Below, one piece after another: positions 53,117 through 63,379 of a DNA stretch of 64,000 nt. Numbering within the stretch: position 1 is the stretch's first letter; each line of letters starts with the position of its first letter. Made by a program: the position numbers and the translations under genes. This DNA comes from Struthidea cinerea (Eukaryota; Chordata; Aves; Passeriformes; Corcoracidae), in contig VZTI01004617.1 in the NCBI GenBank assembly GCA_013397865.1, positions 948,116 to 1,012,115 of the forward strand, given 5' to 3'. The notes below the pieces were generated by a model that worked only from the letters and a program-made list of their open reading frames with translations, was not told the DNA's origin and ran no database searches.

Positions 53117-55147
53117 TCCATCTTTTATTAGCTTCTCTTTTTGCTCGGAGACAAAATTTACAATTACTGAAGTGCAATTAGGCTCTCTCAATCTCCAGTT
53201 TTCTAATAATAACATCCAGTTTTCAAGAATAAATGTTTTCAACAAGAAACGTCCATAGTGGCAAGGCAGATCCAGGGGAAGAGGGTCTGGAATTTGGGAT
53301 GAGGGACCCCTGCAGCCTTGTGCAGAAGGGACTCAAACCCCCAGGCTGAGCTGAAATGGGGCTCCTGGGCCGAGGGTGAAGGTCCCAGGTGAGGCTGGGC
53401 AGGGCCACTGACATCTCTTGGTGCCCTCAGGTTCTGACAGACAGAGATGAGTTTTCCTTTTCCAAGCAGCAGCTGAAGCAGATAATAAGTTTCCCCTGGG
53501 GGGAGATGGGTGGGGAAGAAGCAGTAGAAGATTTCAAAAGGAACGTCTTACTTGGCAAAGCCTTACAAGCTGCAGCACAGAGGTTGCTGTGGATGAACAA
53601 CACTGGTAGCTGGTTTTTATGGCCGTGGGTCATGCAAGAGAGCTCTGCTGTTGCAGGAATCCCACCCAAGGCCAATCTGAGAGCGCTGTCAAAATGGAAA
53701 GAACAGAAGCATTTCTGTACAGGGTTTTTAAAAGGAATTGATCCTGAGGGATGCTGAGCATTTTCTGGCAGTTGGAAGCCTTCATCTTCCATCACCACTC
53801 TCCCTGTGCTAACATCTCTATCTCGGGCTTCTTGAAATTCCCAGGAAAGTCTGAATCAGAAACCGAGCTGCTCCATAAGGCTTCCAATGAATAAAAAGAC
53901 TGACTAGGTTCATGTGCTTTTAACACAGTTTTTAGGCTTGCGTCAACCAAATCTGCATCAGACTGTAAAGAAGTTTATTATGGAATCATACATCAAACAA
54001 ACACAGCGGATTTAAATCATTATTAAACATATAAAATTTCAATTTCTAGCTATCCCTTACTAAGAAAAACAACAAATCTGTCCACCTCTTGTTATGAAGC
54101 ATGGCTAAAATAGTTTTATTTTAGTTTTCAAATGGAAAAAATTGTACTTGTCTAGTGGAACCCTACTTAAAACTGCAGAATTGCTATAAAGAGTGCATAT
54201 GGAAACATCATCAAGACTTGGTGACAGTTCTTACCTACTCCTCTGTCTCCAAAGACATTATCCTGGCAATCTGACACAGACAGAGGCTCTCTTTGGCAGC
54301 CCCTTTCCTGGGGAGGTGAAGCAGAAGGACCAACCAGCCAACTTTGAAGGCTTTTTATTCAGCTGAAAATGAAGTTCTAAAGGTGGGAAGGGATTTTTCT
54401 GAAGCTTGATTCATTGCCAGTGTGATTCAAATGGTTTTTAAAAAGTCTTTTTCATATATTTTAATGCTTCTGAGTCATGTTTTCCCTCTCTTAAGGGTAT
54501 ACTAGTTTATCTTATGACCCTGAGTTACCTTAGCTACTGCTCACATGGGTTTTTTTTTCTTTTGTCCCCTTCCTTGGGAATCTCTAACATATTGTTCTAA
54601 AATCTGTAATTAGGCAGTGCTCTCTTTTTGTCTCTTCACTGACAAAGAGGGCTTGATTCTCTCCTCAATTCTTATTTCAAATGCTGAGAATCACAATTCC
54701 CTGTGCTTTTAAGGACAATTGCTGCTCAATTCTGATCTCACTGACATCAATGTGACCTATGTGTTTTGCTGGTTTAATGTCTAAAGGAGGCAAATACACC
54801 TTTGTAAGCCTGAGCTGGGAGCAGGACGGAGATGTTTAACTTCATTCACAAAAGGTCCTGACACACTTGAGACTTGGGCTCATGATGAGTTTTTTGCTAC
54901 GGGGCCCAAAGGACAGGCTACACTCAGGTCTGTGACCTCAAAATGGCACAACCAAATTCATGTGATTTCCTGCAGTTATTTCAGAGCAGAAACTGCAGCA
55001 GGGCTGGCTGGGGCTGTAATCCCTGTCCCTTAGTGCCAGCCAGGTTTCCGGGAGCCACAGCTTCCTCAGGACACAGGGATGCTGCCCAGGAAATCGGAAT
55101 CATTCCCTGGTGTGCACCAATCCATTAATGACACACTTGAGACACAT

Positions 55148-55199
55148 AAATAATAACATGGATTATTTATAATAACAAATAATAACATGGATTATTTAT
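55148..55199 (+). repeat. 29-bp period tandem duplication
   Basis: The 20-mer AAATAATAACATGGATTATT recurs with a 29-bp period. It directly follows the right copy of a 15-bp direct repeat (55129-55143). Confidence 0.88.
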
Positions 55200-55302
55200 T
55201 TCAGAGTTGTGCAAGCCTGGGTTCCACAAATCCAGCACACCCCACCAGAACACATGGGTGCCACTGGGGAGAAAAATACAGGGGACAGTGTAAGGTTGTA
55301 AA

Positions 55303-55530
55303 CTGAGAGAGGGGAGATTCAGATTAGATATTGGAAAAAGTTCTTTCATTGGTTGGGTGGTCAGGCTTTGGAATAGGCTGCCCAGGGAGGTGGTGGAGTC
55401 ACCATCCCGGAGGTGCTTAGGAGGTGTCTGGATCTGGCATTTGTTGCTGGGGTTTAAGGGCTACAGTGGCAGCGTTGAGTGAATGTTGGACTGGATGATC
55501 CTAAAGGTCTCTTCCAATCTTGATGATTCA
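55303..55530 (+). mobile_element. CR1 LINE 3' fragment
   Basis: The segment has the recognisable CR1 3' region: a GGAATAGGCTGCCCAGGGAG motif, GTGGTGGAGTCACC, then TTGGACTGGATGATCC and a terminal GATGATTC. It is 5'-truncated and non-coding. It ends where an oppositely oriented CR1 starts (55531). Confidence 0.9.
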
Positions 55531-55780
55531 CAGAACCACAAAATCAACTAGGCTGGAAAAGACCTGGAAAAGATCATCAAGTTCAACTTGTGACGAAACA
55601 CCGACTTGTCAACCAGACCACAGCACCGAGTGCCATGTCCAGTGTGCCCTCAAACACCTCCATGGACAGTGACTCCACCGCCTCCCTGGGCAGCCCAGTG
55701 GCTAACCACCGTTTCTGTAAAGAAATTCCTCCCAACGTCCAACCTGAACCTCCCCTGGCGCAGCTTGGCACCGTGTCCAG
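55531..55780 (-). mobile_element. CR1 LINE 3' fragment, inverted
   Basis: On the plus strand it begins CAGAACCACAAAATCAACTA and continues with GGCTGGAAAAGACC, CCTCCATGGACAGTGACTCC and CCTGGGCAGCCCAGTG, the antisense form of the CR1 3' region. It abuts the preceding CR1 tail-to-tail and ends about 20 bp before the MLYCD promoter island. Confidence 0.9.
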
Positions 55781-55799
55781 CATGACTCTACGGTTCTAA

Positions 55800-56053
55800 A
55801 GTGCAGCCCAGGGAATTCTGAGGGCAGGGCGGTGAGGGGGAGCTCCGGGCCAGGAGGAAGGCCGGCCCCGCCCGGGGAGGGGCAGCCGGTGACCTCGGTG
55901 CGCCACACTCAACATGGCGGCCGGCACACCCACAGCCCCGCCGCGCTCTTCTCGCTTCCCATTGGCGGCGCGCGCTGTCAGTCTGCGGCCGCAACCAATC
56001 AGCGCGCGGGAGCGGCCCGGCGGGCGGTGCCGCGGCCTGCGGCGGTGTGCGGG
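55800..56053 (+). promoter_or_regulatory. MLYCD promoter / CpG island
   Basis: This is a TATA-less, CpG-dense block that continues into exon 1. It shows a GC box (CCCCGCCC at 55866-55873), a YY1-type motif AACATGGCGGC at 55911-55921, an inverted CCAAT box (ATTGG, 55961-55965) and a forward NF-Y-type box AACCAATCAG around 55993-56002. The spacing suggests transcription starts between about 56010 and 56050, which is inference. The island begins abruptly just after a CR1 fragment ends at about 55780. Confidence 0.8.
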
Positions 56054-56554
56054 ATGAGCCGGCTGTGCCCGTGCCTGGGCCTCCGCTCGCTGCTCTGGGC
56101 TGCGCGGGGCCCGCGCCGCCTCTCGTCGGGCGCTTCTCCGGGCATGGAGGAGCTGCTGCGCCGCTCGGTGCCGCCGCTGCCGCCCTACGAGACCAAGGAG
56201 AAGGCGCCGCCGCCCGCCGAGCTCCGCGGCGCGGAGTTCGTGCGGTTCTACCGCGCCCTGCAGCCCGGGCCGCCCCGCGCCGAGCTCCTCACCCGCCTGG
56301 CCCGCGACTTCGGCGTGGAGCACGGGCGGGTGGCCGAGGCCGCCGCCAAGGTGCTGCAGGCCCGCGAGCAGCGCAGGGAGCCCGGGGCGCTGCTGCAGGC
56401 CGAGGACCGGCTCCGGTACTACCTGAACCCCCAGTACCGCGGGCTCTTCCAGCACCTGGGCCGCCTCGAGGGCGGGCTGCGCTTCCTCGTGGAGCTCAGG
56501 GCCGACCTGATGGAGGGGCTGGCGAGCAAGGCGGTGGATGGGGCCCACGTCAAG
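56054..56554 (+). CDS. MLYCD: MLYCD exon 1 (coding part)
   Basis: This is 167 complete codons ending in phase 0 at AAG|GTGAGG. It is very GC-rich and lies inside the promoter CpG island. It carries the Arg-rich leader, the internal Met31 at 56144 (context GGCATGG, stronger than the first ATG) and most of the N-terminal helical domain. I chose the start at 56054 because the following leader resembles a mitochondrial presequence and the promoter motifs lie just upstream. An in-frame ATG at 55832 is also open but would place the CCAAT and YY1 motifs inside the coding sequence. Confidence 0.95.
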
Positions 56555-59500
56555 GTGAGGGCTGGCCTGGGTGGCTCTAAGGGAGTGTGGGGAGATGTGG
56601 TTTGGGACTTCCTGCTCGTGGTGCTATTCCTAGAGCCACGTTGGGCTGGGAAGTGTCCCGCGAACCCAGTTCACTGTCGGAGTCTCTATGGGTCCCTTAG
56701 TTCAGGGAGGGAATGTCAGGAAGGACACTGAAGTGCTGGAGTGGGTCCCGGGAAGGGGAAGGGTCTAGAGGCGAAGTCTGATGAAGAGCCCTGGGGGGGC
56801 TGAGCATGGGGAAGAGGAGGCTCGGGGGGTACCTTCTGGCTCTCTGTAGCTCCGTGACAGGAGGGGGCAGCCAGGGGGATCGGGCTCTGCTCCCAGGGAA
56901 CGAATGACACAATGAGAGGGAACGGCCCCAAGCTGTGCCAAGACAGGTTCAGGATGGATACCGGGAAGAATTTCTCCGCATAAAGGGTGATTAAACATTG
57001 GAACAGACCCAGAGAGGTGGTGGAGTCCCCAACCTTGGAGGTATTCAAGAAACAACTGCATATGGCACTTAGTGCCATGGTCTGGTTGACAAGGTGGTGA
57101 TGGGTCAACGATTGGACTTGATGATCCCAGATGTCTTTTCCGACATAAATGATTCCATGATTCTCTACAGAGACACGAGTGAACACTTTCCCACAGGCCA
57201 TGGCACCAGTGAGAGCTGCCTGTGCTGGCACTCAGGAAGGAAGTGGCCCCTGGTCTGAAGCAATGGCATTTCCAGAGTGGCAGTGGGAAGTGCTGGCACA
57301 TAAGACACTGTTTTAAAAGTTAATTTACAGTAATGCTGGGCTTGATTGTTTTTCATGATGCTCTTGCAGTTTTTGTCGTCTCTGTATTATGTTCTTTTCA
57401 CGTGTTCTGTTCCTTCTTTTCACCACAGGACACTGATTTTCCACTGTCCTTATAAACAGTTGAATTTCTGATGAGCCCTTGCAATGCACAGAGTAAAATT
57501 TGTTGAAGGTCTGTTTCATGGGTGCAGTTCTTCCTCTTGCTGTTCAGAGCCCTCGCACCTGCAACACTTACACTTTTTCTGTGCCACCATTTTCCTCTTG
57601 AGATTTCTTACATTTTGCTTGCTTACTTATGTTTCAGCCCTTGAAATATGACTCTGGTGAAAAATTCACAACATTATGATTACAGGTAGCAAATCATCCA
57701 GCGATTGCTTTTAAAATATTCTTCATCTTTCCATATGATTTAGAAAAAGTCAGTGAAAAGTTCAAGTTGCTGGCAGAAGATAATGAAAAAGAGAGCTTTT
57801 TTGTCAAATTGATTTATATATAAACCTGCTTCTGTAATTAAGCAGTAGTTGGAGTGTATTTGTAATCTTGGTCTTGTGTTGGTCTACTGGAAAGAAAGAA
57901 GCACCATCATTGTTGAAAAGTTTTTCTATAAGAAAAGTGTTTGGTATTTGCCTATCAAAAGTCCTGTGTAGCCGTTTCATTAGTGCAGAGTTGATTTCAA
58001 TTCTAACATAAAGACAAATGTGCAACGAGAGTTTTATAACCTCTGTATATTTGTGTCTGCACTGACAAGGAAATGTGGAAATAAAATTAAATGGATCCCC
58101 GTGATGCTGGTGGAGAATTACAGAATGCATTATGTGGCCTGCTGGGATTTTGGGTTTGCTCAAACTGCCTAAAATATTTCTTAGACAGTCCTTAGTTTTT
58201 ACTTTGTAATTTGAAAGACCTATTAAAACAAGGATTGCCCATTGTTGTGTTGTAAATATGAAATATTTTTCTATTTCCTCAGCACTATCAGCATAAAAGC
58301 AGCTTGGACTGCTCAGATATTGGGTGATGAAGGATTTCTATTTTGTGTTGGTCAGCAGATTGCAGTAAAATATCATATTTAAGTGATTAAGTCACTTGAA
58401 AATGCTTGAGCACACTTCTTGTCCAAATGAGCAGAAATTGGGGGGNNNNNNNNNNNNNNNNNNNNNGGGGGAAGGAAATAATGATTTTAATTTTAAGAAC
58501 AAAATGTCCAATAATATAAACCACAGGAGCCAGGAGAGTTTTCAGCACTGCCATTATCACTGCAGTAATTACTATTAGCAATAAAAAAGCAGAAACCAGT
58601 CCCCTTTAATTTGTGTCACTATTGAATCCTGTTTTGCTGGTGGGGATGTTTTTGCAGTATCTCACCAGGGATATTATTCTTGATGTAGATTCTGAAGGTA
58701 ATTTGTGGGGTAAGAAAAACCAAACCAACAAATAAAACCCCTCTAAAACGCCACCCAAAACAAACCCAGTCAACCCCCCCAATCATGGACACCTTCAGCT
58801 GCTTGGCAATATCAGAGCAGATCTGTAAGTCCCAAATGAAGCAAGTCAGGTTGAAAATTTCAAACATTCCAAAACCATGGGAAAACTCAACTCTGGTGAG
58901 GGGTCTTTTATTTAGTAGTTTGAGAGGGAAAGTGAAACAGTTCCCTCATTGGAGAGGCAGTTCTTTGTAATAAAAAAAAATTAATTGGAGGTTTTCATAA
59001 GAGTTTTCCCATTTGTTGCCCAAGAAATAGGTACTTGATGTGAAGATTAAAAAGCCTCTAATTTGCTGTCTCGTAGCAAGAACACGGAACAAGAGAAAAA
59101 TAATCACAATTTATTAGACTTGGCTAATAGAAATTGAAGTATAGCTGGTAATTTGAAATACTAATCGGAGTATGTCTCGTTGCTCAAATTTAAGACTGGG
59201 ATGCTGAATAATGAATGTGCTTGCTTCTCTTTTTAATGAAGTGTTGCAGATGTAATTTTTATGACTAAAAAGGCCTCTGAAGTGAAAATAAGAATTTACT
59301 TACCACTAAATTTACAAAATAAGAGAACCTGCCACTAAATCTACAAAATAAGAGACCCAGACTTGAGCCTGTCCTTGTTGGAGTGAAGCTTTTTGGAAAT
59401 GTCCTATACACTGAGATATTAAACACGAGTCAGAATCTTGTTTAGATAACTTGATTTAAACACAATTTTGGATAGTGAAAATTTTTATGTCTTTCTGCAC

Positions 59501-62500
59501 TAAAATGTTTTGTCAACACAGAATATGGAATCCTAGAATGGTTTGAATTGGAAAGGACCTTTAAAGATAATCCAGTTCCACCTTCCACTATCCCAGGGTG
59601 CTCCAAGCCCTGTCCAACCTGGCCTTGGACACTTCCAGGGATCCAGGGGCATCCACAACTTCTCTGGGCAGCCTGTGCCAGGGCCTCCCCACCCTCACGG
59701 GGAAGAATTTCTCCTTAAGATCCACTGAAAACCTGCCCTCCTTTGGCTCAAGGCCATTCCCCCATGTCCTGTTGGGGGTGGACTCAATGATGGTGGCAGG
59801 TCCCTTCCACCAGGAGCCATTCAAATTCCTGCACAGTGCCCTGTTGTTTTATGAAACTTTATTATTTACAACTGACAGGTTGTTTGAGTTGTAGTTCCCC
59901 ATAAATAATATTCCTCTCTCCCCAAATCATTACTGAAAGCACATCTGCTTCACTTTCTTCTTTGGTTACAACTGCATGGCGTTTGTCCAGCTGCACCCTG
60001 GAGCTGCAGTAGCCCTGTCTGAAAACAGCCCTCGGTTCCATTGGCATCCCCGTGTCCACATGGAGCATGTTTGCTGAACCTTCGAAGGAGCAAAACTCCA
60101 GTGCTTCCCACTCCTCCATTTTCCATGCAGGATAACTGGCTCTTTCCCATGTCAGTCCGTGCTGAGCCTTGTTCCTGCCAGGAGATGCAGAGCAGAATGT
60201 CAAAATGCTGCCAGCAGCAGTGCAGCCATCCCGTTTCCCCTCTGCGTGCTGGGCGGCAGCTGAAATGCCGTTCAAAAAGCACGTGGATGACAAGAGAGCC
60301 ATAAGAATCTGTTCCTTTGCCCCCACATCTGACAACTCCAGCTCATTTTTCTGGTTTACAGTGTGCTCTGCAAAAGAAAACAAACCAAACAATCCTGGAA
60401 TGCCTGGAAACTTTGACCACCCCAAGTAGTGTAGCAGATACTTGACCAAAGCGATTTATGGTTATTATCTAAAATCTTCAGAGCTGTGCTTCAGAAACGA
60501 GGATTCACAAGGGAGGCACCTTAAAGTCAGAATGAAAAAACCAGTCAGAATATATTTGTTTAGGAAAAAGGTATTGAAAAAAAATTCATGCATGACAGAA
60601 TTGTTGTATGCAAATGAATGTTTCTTCTGGGTTTGCAAATTTTAGTTTTTCTAGTATGTTAAGGAATAAACCAATCCTTTTATTCAGTCTTGGAATACTT
60701 GTAGCAGTTACTTTGGCCAGCAGAAACCTTCTTTGATGTGTGTCTTTTGACAACTGCCTCTGCAGCTTTCATCATGGTTAGGTTATAATAGGAAATATTT
60801 TTGCTTTTTATGACAGTCCTGAGACTACATCTGAACTTAATAAAAATGCTTTAGGTTTTCTAATTAGATTTATATATTTTTTCCTGTTGTTCTTCTTTAA
60901 TGTAGCAAGCTAAAGTACATTAGAACTTAATTTTTGTCTCTTTTATGTGCAGCAGTAGCTATTTAATAAAGGTTTGAATATAAGATGAAGAGTTTTTGTT
61001 GAAGTAACTGGTTATTAAGTTAGTTTCAGGTAAGCCCGTGTTTCTGATCGGGCTGTTGGTAAATTGGTGCTGGTATCACACTGTGTCCTGTGTACAAGGC
61101 AAATGGAAGAAAGAAAAACAAGCTCTGGAATCTCTTTTAGGGATATTCGTGCTCTGCTGAATAGCACAGAATACTTGTTAAATTAAAATAAACTTAGACA
61201 GGAAATCTTTAATATTACAGGCAGCAGGAAACTGGTAGGGAATATAAAAGTTACTTACAATTAATGTTTCTGAAAGGATTTGACATTTCAGTTGGGTTTC
61301 ATCTCTCATACTGTTCCAAAGCTGGTTGATTTTTCAGTTCTGTTGTCTTATGCTGCTGGTTTTTATTTTACTTGCTCAAAAATTTTCATATTTTTAGAGA
61401 AGGAAAATTCTGGAAAGCCTCTGGTTCTGTCTGTATCTTGTTGAAAAATGTTTCCATGGTATTTAAATCTGAGCAACTGTGCAACTGCAGCCTTGTGGTC
61501 AGTCAAGGTTATCTTTACTCACATTCCCATGTTCTACCTTCAGCAGCTAATTCCATCGTTGTTCTGTTTGCAGGAGATGAATGGAGTTCTCAAGAACATG
61601 CTCTCGGAGTGGTTCTCCACAGGATTCCTCAACTTGGAACGGGTCACGTGGCAATCACCTTGTGAAGTACTCCAGAAAATTAGTGAGTAAGTGCTAAAGG
61701 CTGGAAAGAGTCCTTGATGAAGAGGTGAGGCGATGAAATGCTTGGGACTGCAGAGATCCACTGTTTTCAAGAATCTGCTTTTCTGAACCATAGGCAAAGT
61801 ATAATTATGAAATATTTGCATTAACACGCTGTAGAGCCCAATTTTAAAACCTGATTGGAGTAAAGGGGATCATTAGTGCCATAATTTGATCCTGCAGTTC
61901 CCACACTGCACTGGTAGACTGCTGTCTTTTCTTCCAACTTTCTCAGTTACTTTTCCCACTTTCCCAGAGGTGCTGCTGTTTTTTTGCCCGGAACTGGTGA
62001 GGTGCACAGGATCACTTGTAAATTATGTGTGAATAGAGCACCTTGGTTTTTGTGCTCTACAACATTGATTTCTGAATCTACAACATTGATTTCTGAATTT
62101 CTGTCAAATAGTCAAAGTTGTGATGACGTCGAAAATGATGGAAAGTGAGTTATGTTGTGGGCCACCTTGTTGTATAAAATCTTGAAGAAAAATAATCTCT
62201 GGAATGTTCTGAAAGTACGTGATTTAAGTGTTGATGAGGCAAAGAGATCTTGTACAAGCTAAATTTTCAAAATTAATTACTAATATTTAATTAATCTTCA
62301 AGGTAAATTGGCAAGCACTCTAGTGAGTGGGTGTGCAATGTTCCTTTCCAATCCACTTTGTCACGGCTTGCTGACAATTTTAAGTTACTCACGTACAGCC
62401 TGATTCTCCTTTTCTGATTGGGAAGTTTTGTCACTGACATCAGTGGGAAAAGTGCTGAGCTTGTAGGGCAGCTGACCTCTATTTTGAATGCAATAAGACC

Positions 62501-63379
62501 TCTATTTTTAAATGTAGTAATAATAATAACAATAACAATAACAATAATAACGATAATTCTTTTTAAAATTTTCTCCTTGAGTTCCGAAGCTGTGCACCCT
62601 GTCAGAAACTGGGTTGATATGAAGCGTCGAGTTGGGGCCTATAGAAGATGCTACTTCTTTTCTCACTGTGCAATCCCAGGAGAGCCATTGATAGTCCTGC
62701 ACGTGGCACTGACCAGTGACATCTCCAGCAGCATCCAGGTACAGCCACTGATGCATTTAGTACACAGCAACGTGCTCAGATTGCAGTGTGCTTATTTAAA
62801 AATCCACAATTCCATATAATTTGGCAATATTTGCTTTTGTTACATCTTTTAAGAGATGAGAGAATTGGCCTGTAAAAATTACAGGGATATTTTGTCTATC
62901 TTGTGTATTATGTAAATTGAAATTTTTTGCTCAAGAGCAAGAAGAGTAAGAAAAGATTAGAAGTAAAAGAAAATAGAGCAAATGAGATAAATATTTCAAA
63001 GTGGTTGAAATTAATTCTGAAAATTTAAACCACGTTCTAATTTTTTTACCTGCACGTACTAATGTCTAAGCAGCTCTTTCTACTTTTTCATTAGATTTCT
63101 ATTGTCAATGAATAAAACAGTGGGGGAAAGTGTTAATGCATTGAAAAGTTAAAAAGAAAGACCTCCTCCCCATAATGATGATAATAACTAATATGAACTT
63201 TTTTTAATTTGTAATCCTTTTTTTCCCAGACCATAGTGAAAGAAGTGCCGCCTTTAGAGACAGAAGATGCAGACAAAATCACAACAGCAATTTTCTACTC
63301 CATCAGTTTGACTCAGCAGGGCCTGCAGGGGGTGGAACTCGGGACTCACCTCATCAAAAGAGTTGTCAGAGAGCTGCAG
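56054..63379 (+). CDS. MLYCD: Malonyl-CoA decarboxylase, spliced, 3' end missing (exons 1-4)
   Basis: The gene encodes malonyl-CoA decarboxylase, which converts malonyl-CoA to acetyl-CoA and CO2. It acts in mitochondria, peroxisomes and cytosol, and so relieves malonyl-CoA inhibition of carnitine palmitoyltransferase. Four exons joined by GT-AG introns give 921 bases, 307 codons with no internal stop; the human protein has 493 residues. Residues 1-30 are Arg-rich without acidic residues, as in a mitochondrial presequence. Met31 begins MEELLRRSVPP, matching the internal human start MDELLRR. The N-terminal helical domain includes LLQAEDRLRYYLNPQYRGLF, followed by family-typical NGVLKNMLSEWFSTGFLNLE, MKRRVGAYRRCYFFSH and SISLTQQGLQGVELGTHLIK. 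The known catalytic Ser329 and His423 (human numbering) should fall in the next exon, outside the window. The identification is from recognised family sequence; no search was run. Confidence 0.97.
56700..57166 (+). mobile_element. CR1 LINE 3' fragment in MLYCD intron 1
   Basis: About 465 bp carrying AGGACACTGAAGTGCTGGAG, GGGGAAGAGGAGGCTCGGGG, CAGGTTCAGGATGGATA and GTGGTGGAGTCCCC, ending GATTCCATGATTCTC. These are successive landmarks of the CR1 3' end in sense orientation with MLYCD. The start is approximate; the first 150 bp of the intron are not clearly CR1. Confidence 0.92.
58446..58466. other. Assembly gap (21 N) between G runs, MLYCD intron 1
   Basis: There are five Gs on each side of the gap, so a longer G homopolymer or G-quadruplex-forming tract probably stalled sequencing. 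Confidence 0.97.
59303..59360 (+). repeat. 29-bp tandem duplication in MLYCD intron 1
   Basis: Two 29-bp units, each beginning CCACTAAAT and containing ACAAAATAAGAGA, differ at only a few positions. Confidence 0.9.
59524..59845 (-). mobile_element. CR1 LINE 3' fragment in MLYCD intron 1
   Basis: The plus strand reads ATGGAATCCTAGAATGG, TTGGAAAGGACC, CTTGGACACTTCCAGGGATC, CTTCTCTGGGCAGCCTG and AAGAATTTCTCCTTAAGATC, the antisense CR1 3' sequence. The element is therefore opposite to the gene. Confidence 0.92.
61574..61686 (+). CDS. MLYCD: MLYCD exon 2
   Basis: The acceptor is TTTGCAG|GAG and the donor GA|GTAAGTG. The exon encodes EMNGVLKNMLSEWFSTGF followed by NLERVTWQSPCEVLQKIS, a highly conserved stretch of the family. 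It ends in phase 2 (two bases of the next codon). Confidence 0.96.
62057..62098 (+). repeat. 21-bp tandem duplication in MLYCD intron 2
   Basis: A 21-bp unit beginning CTACAACATTGATTTCTG occurs twice in perfect tandem. Confidence 0.93.
62517..62556 (+). repeat. (AATAAC/AATAAT)n simple repeat
   Basis: AATAAT/AATAAC units lie about 25 bp upstream of the exon 3 acceptor of MLYCD, separated from it by a pyrimidine-rich stretch. Confidence 0.9.
62582..62738 (+). CDS. MLYCD: MLYCD exon 3
   Basis: The acceptor is CTCCTTGAG|T and the donor ATCCAG|GTACAG. It encodes SEAVHPVRNWVDMKRRVGAY and continues through RRCYFFSHCAIPGEPLIVLH to the end of the SSSIQ segment. The codon split across the junction becomes Asp (GA+T), where the human protein has a residue of similar character. 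The acceptor polypyrimidine tract lies directly downstream of an AATAAC-type simple repeat. Confidence 0.95.
63230..63379 (+). CDS. MLYCD: MLYCD exon 4
   Basis: The exon starts after TTTTTTCCCAG and ends at CTGCAG|GTGGGT. It is exactly 50 codons, phase 0 on both sides. It encodes TIVKEVPPLETEDADKITTA and then FYSISLTQQGLQGVELGTHL, ending IKRVVRELQ. The following human sequence (the last exon, beginning REFPHLG) is not found in 63380-64000, so the gene continues beyond the window. Confidence 0.96.

Larger units (their letters stand above)
50740..55302. other. Intergenic upstream of MLYCD
   Basis: No gene recognised. It holds a T9A10 perfect inverted repeat (51685-51703), a 15-bp tandem duplication at 53.1 kb and a GC-richer segment bounded by a 15-bp direct repeat (54859-55143). 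A 122-codon plus-strand frame at 53389-53757 has no recognised domain. Confidence 0.55.

Noticed and set aside
53389..53757. 122-codon plus-strand frame preceded by an acceptor-like CCCTCAG
   Set aside because: Considered as an exon, but no partner donor, no recognised domain and no adjoining exons.
55796..56548. 250-codon minus-strand open frame across the MLYCD promoter and exon 1
   Set aside because: It is the antisense shadow of a GC-rich coding exon; Ala/Arg/Gly/Pro-rich translation with no family resemblance.
56047..56580. 177-codon plus-strand frame overlapping MLYCD exon 1 in another frame
   Set aside because: Out-of-frame translation of the same GC-rich exon.
59862..60449. 195-codon minus-strand open frame in MLYCD intron 1, beside a CR1 fragment
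   Set aside because: Longer than most here but resembles no known protein or transposon product; a translated search against avian proteins would settle it.
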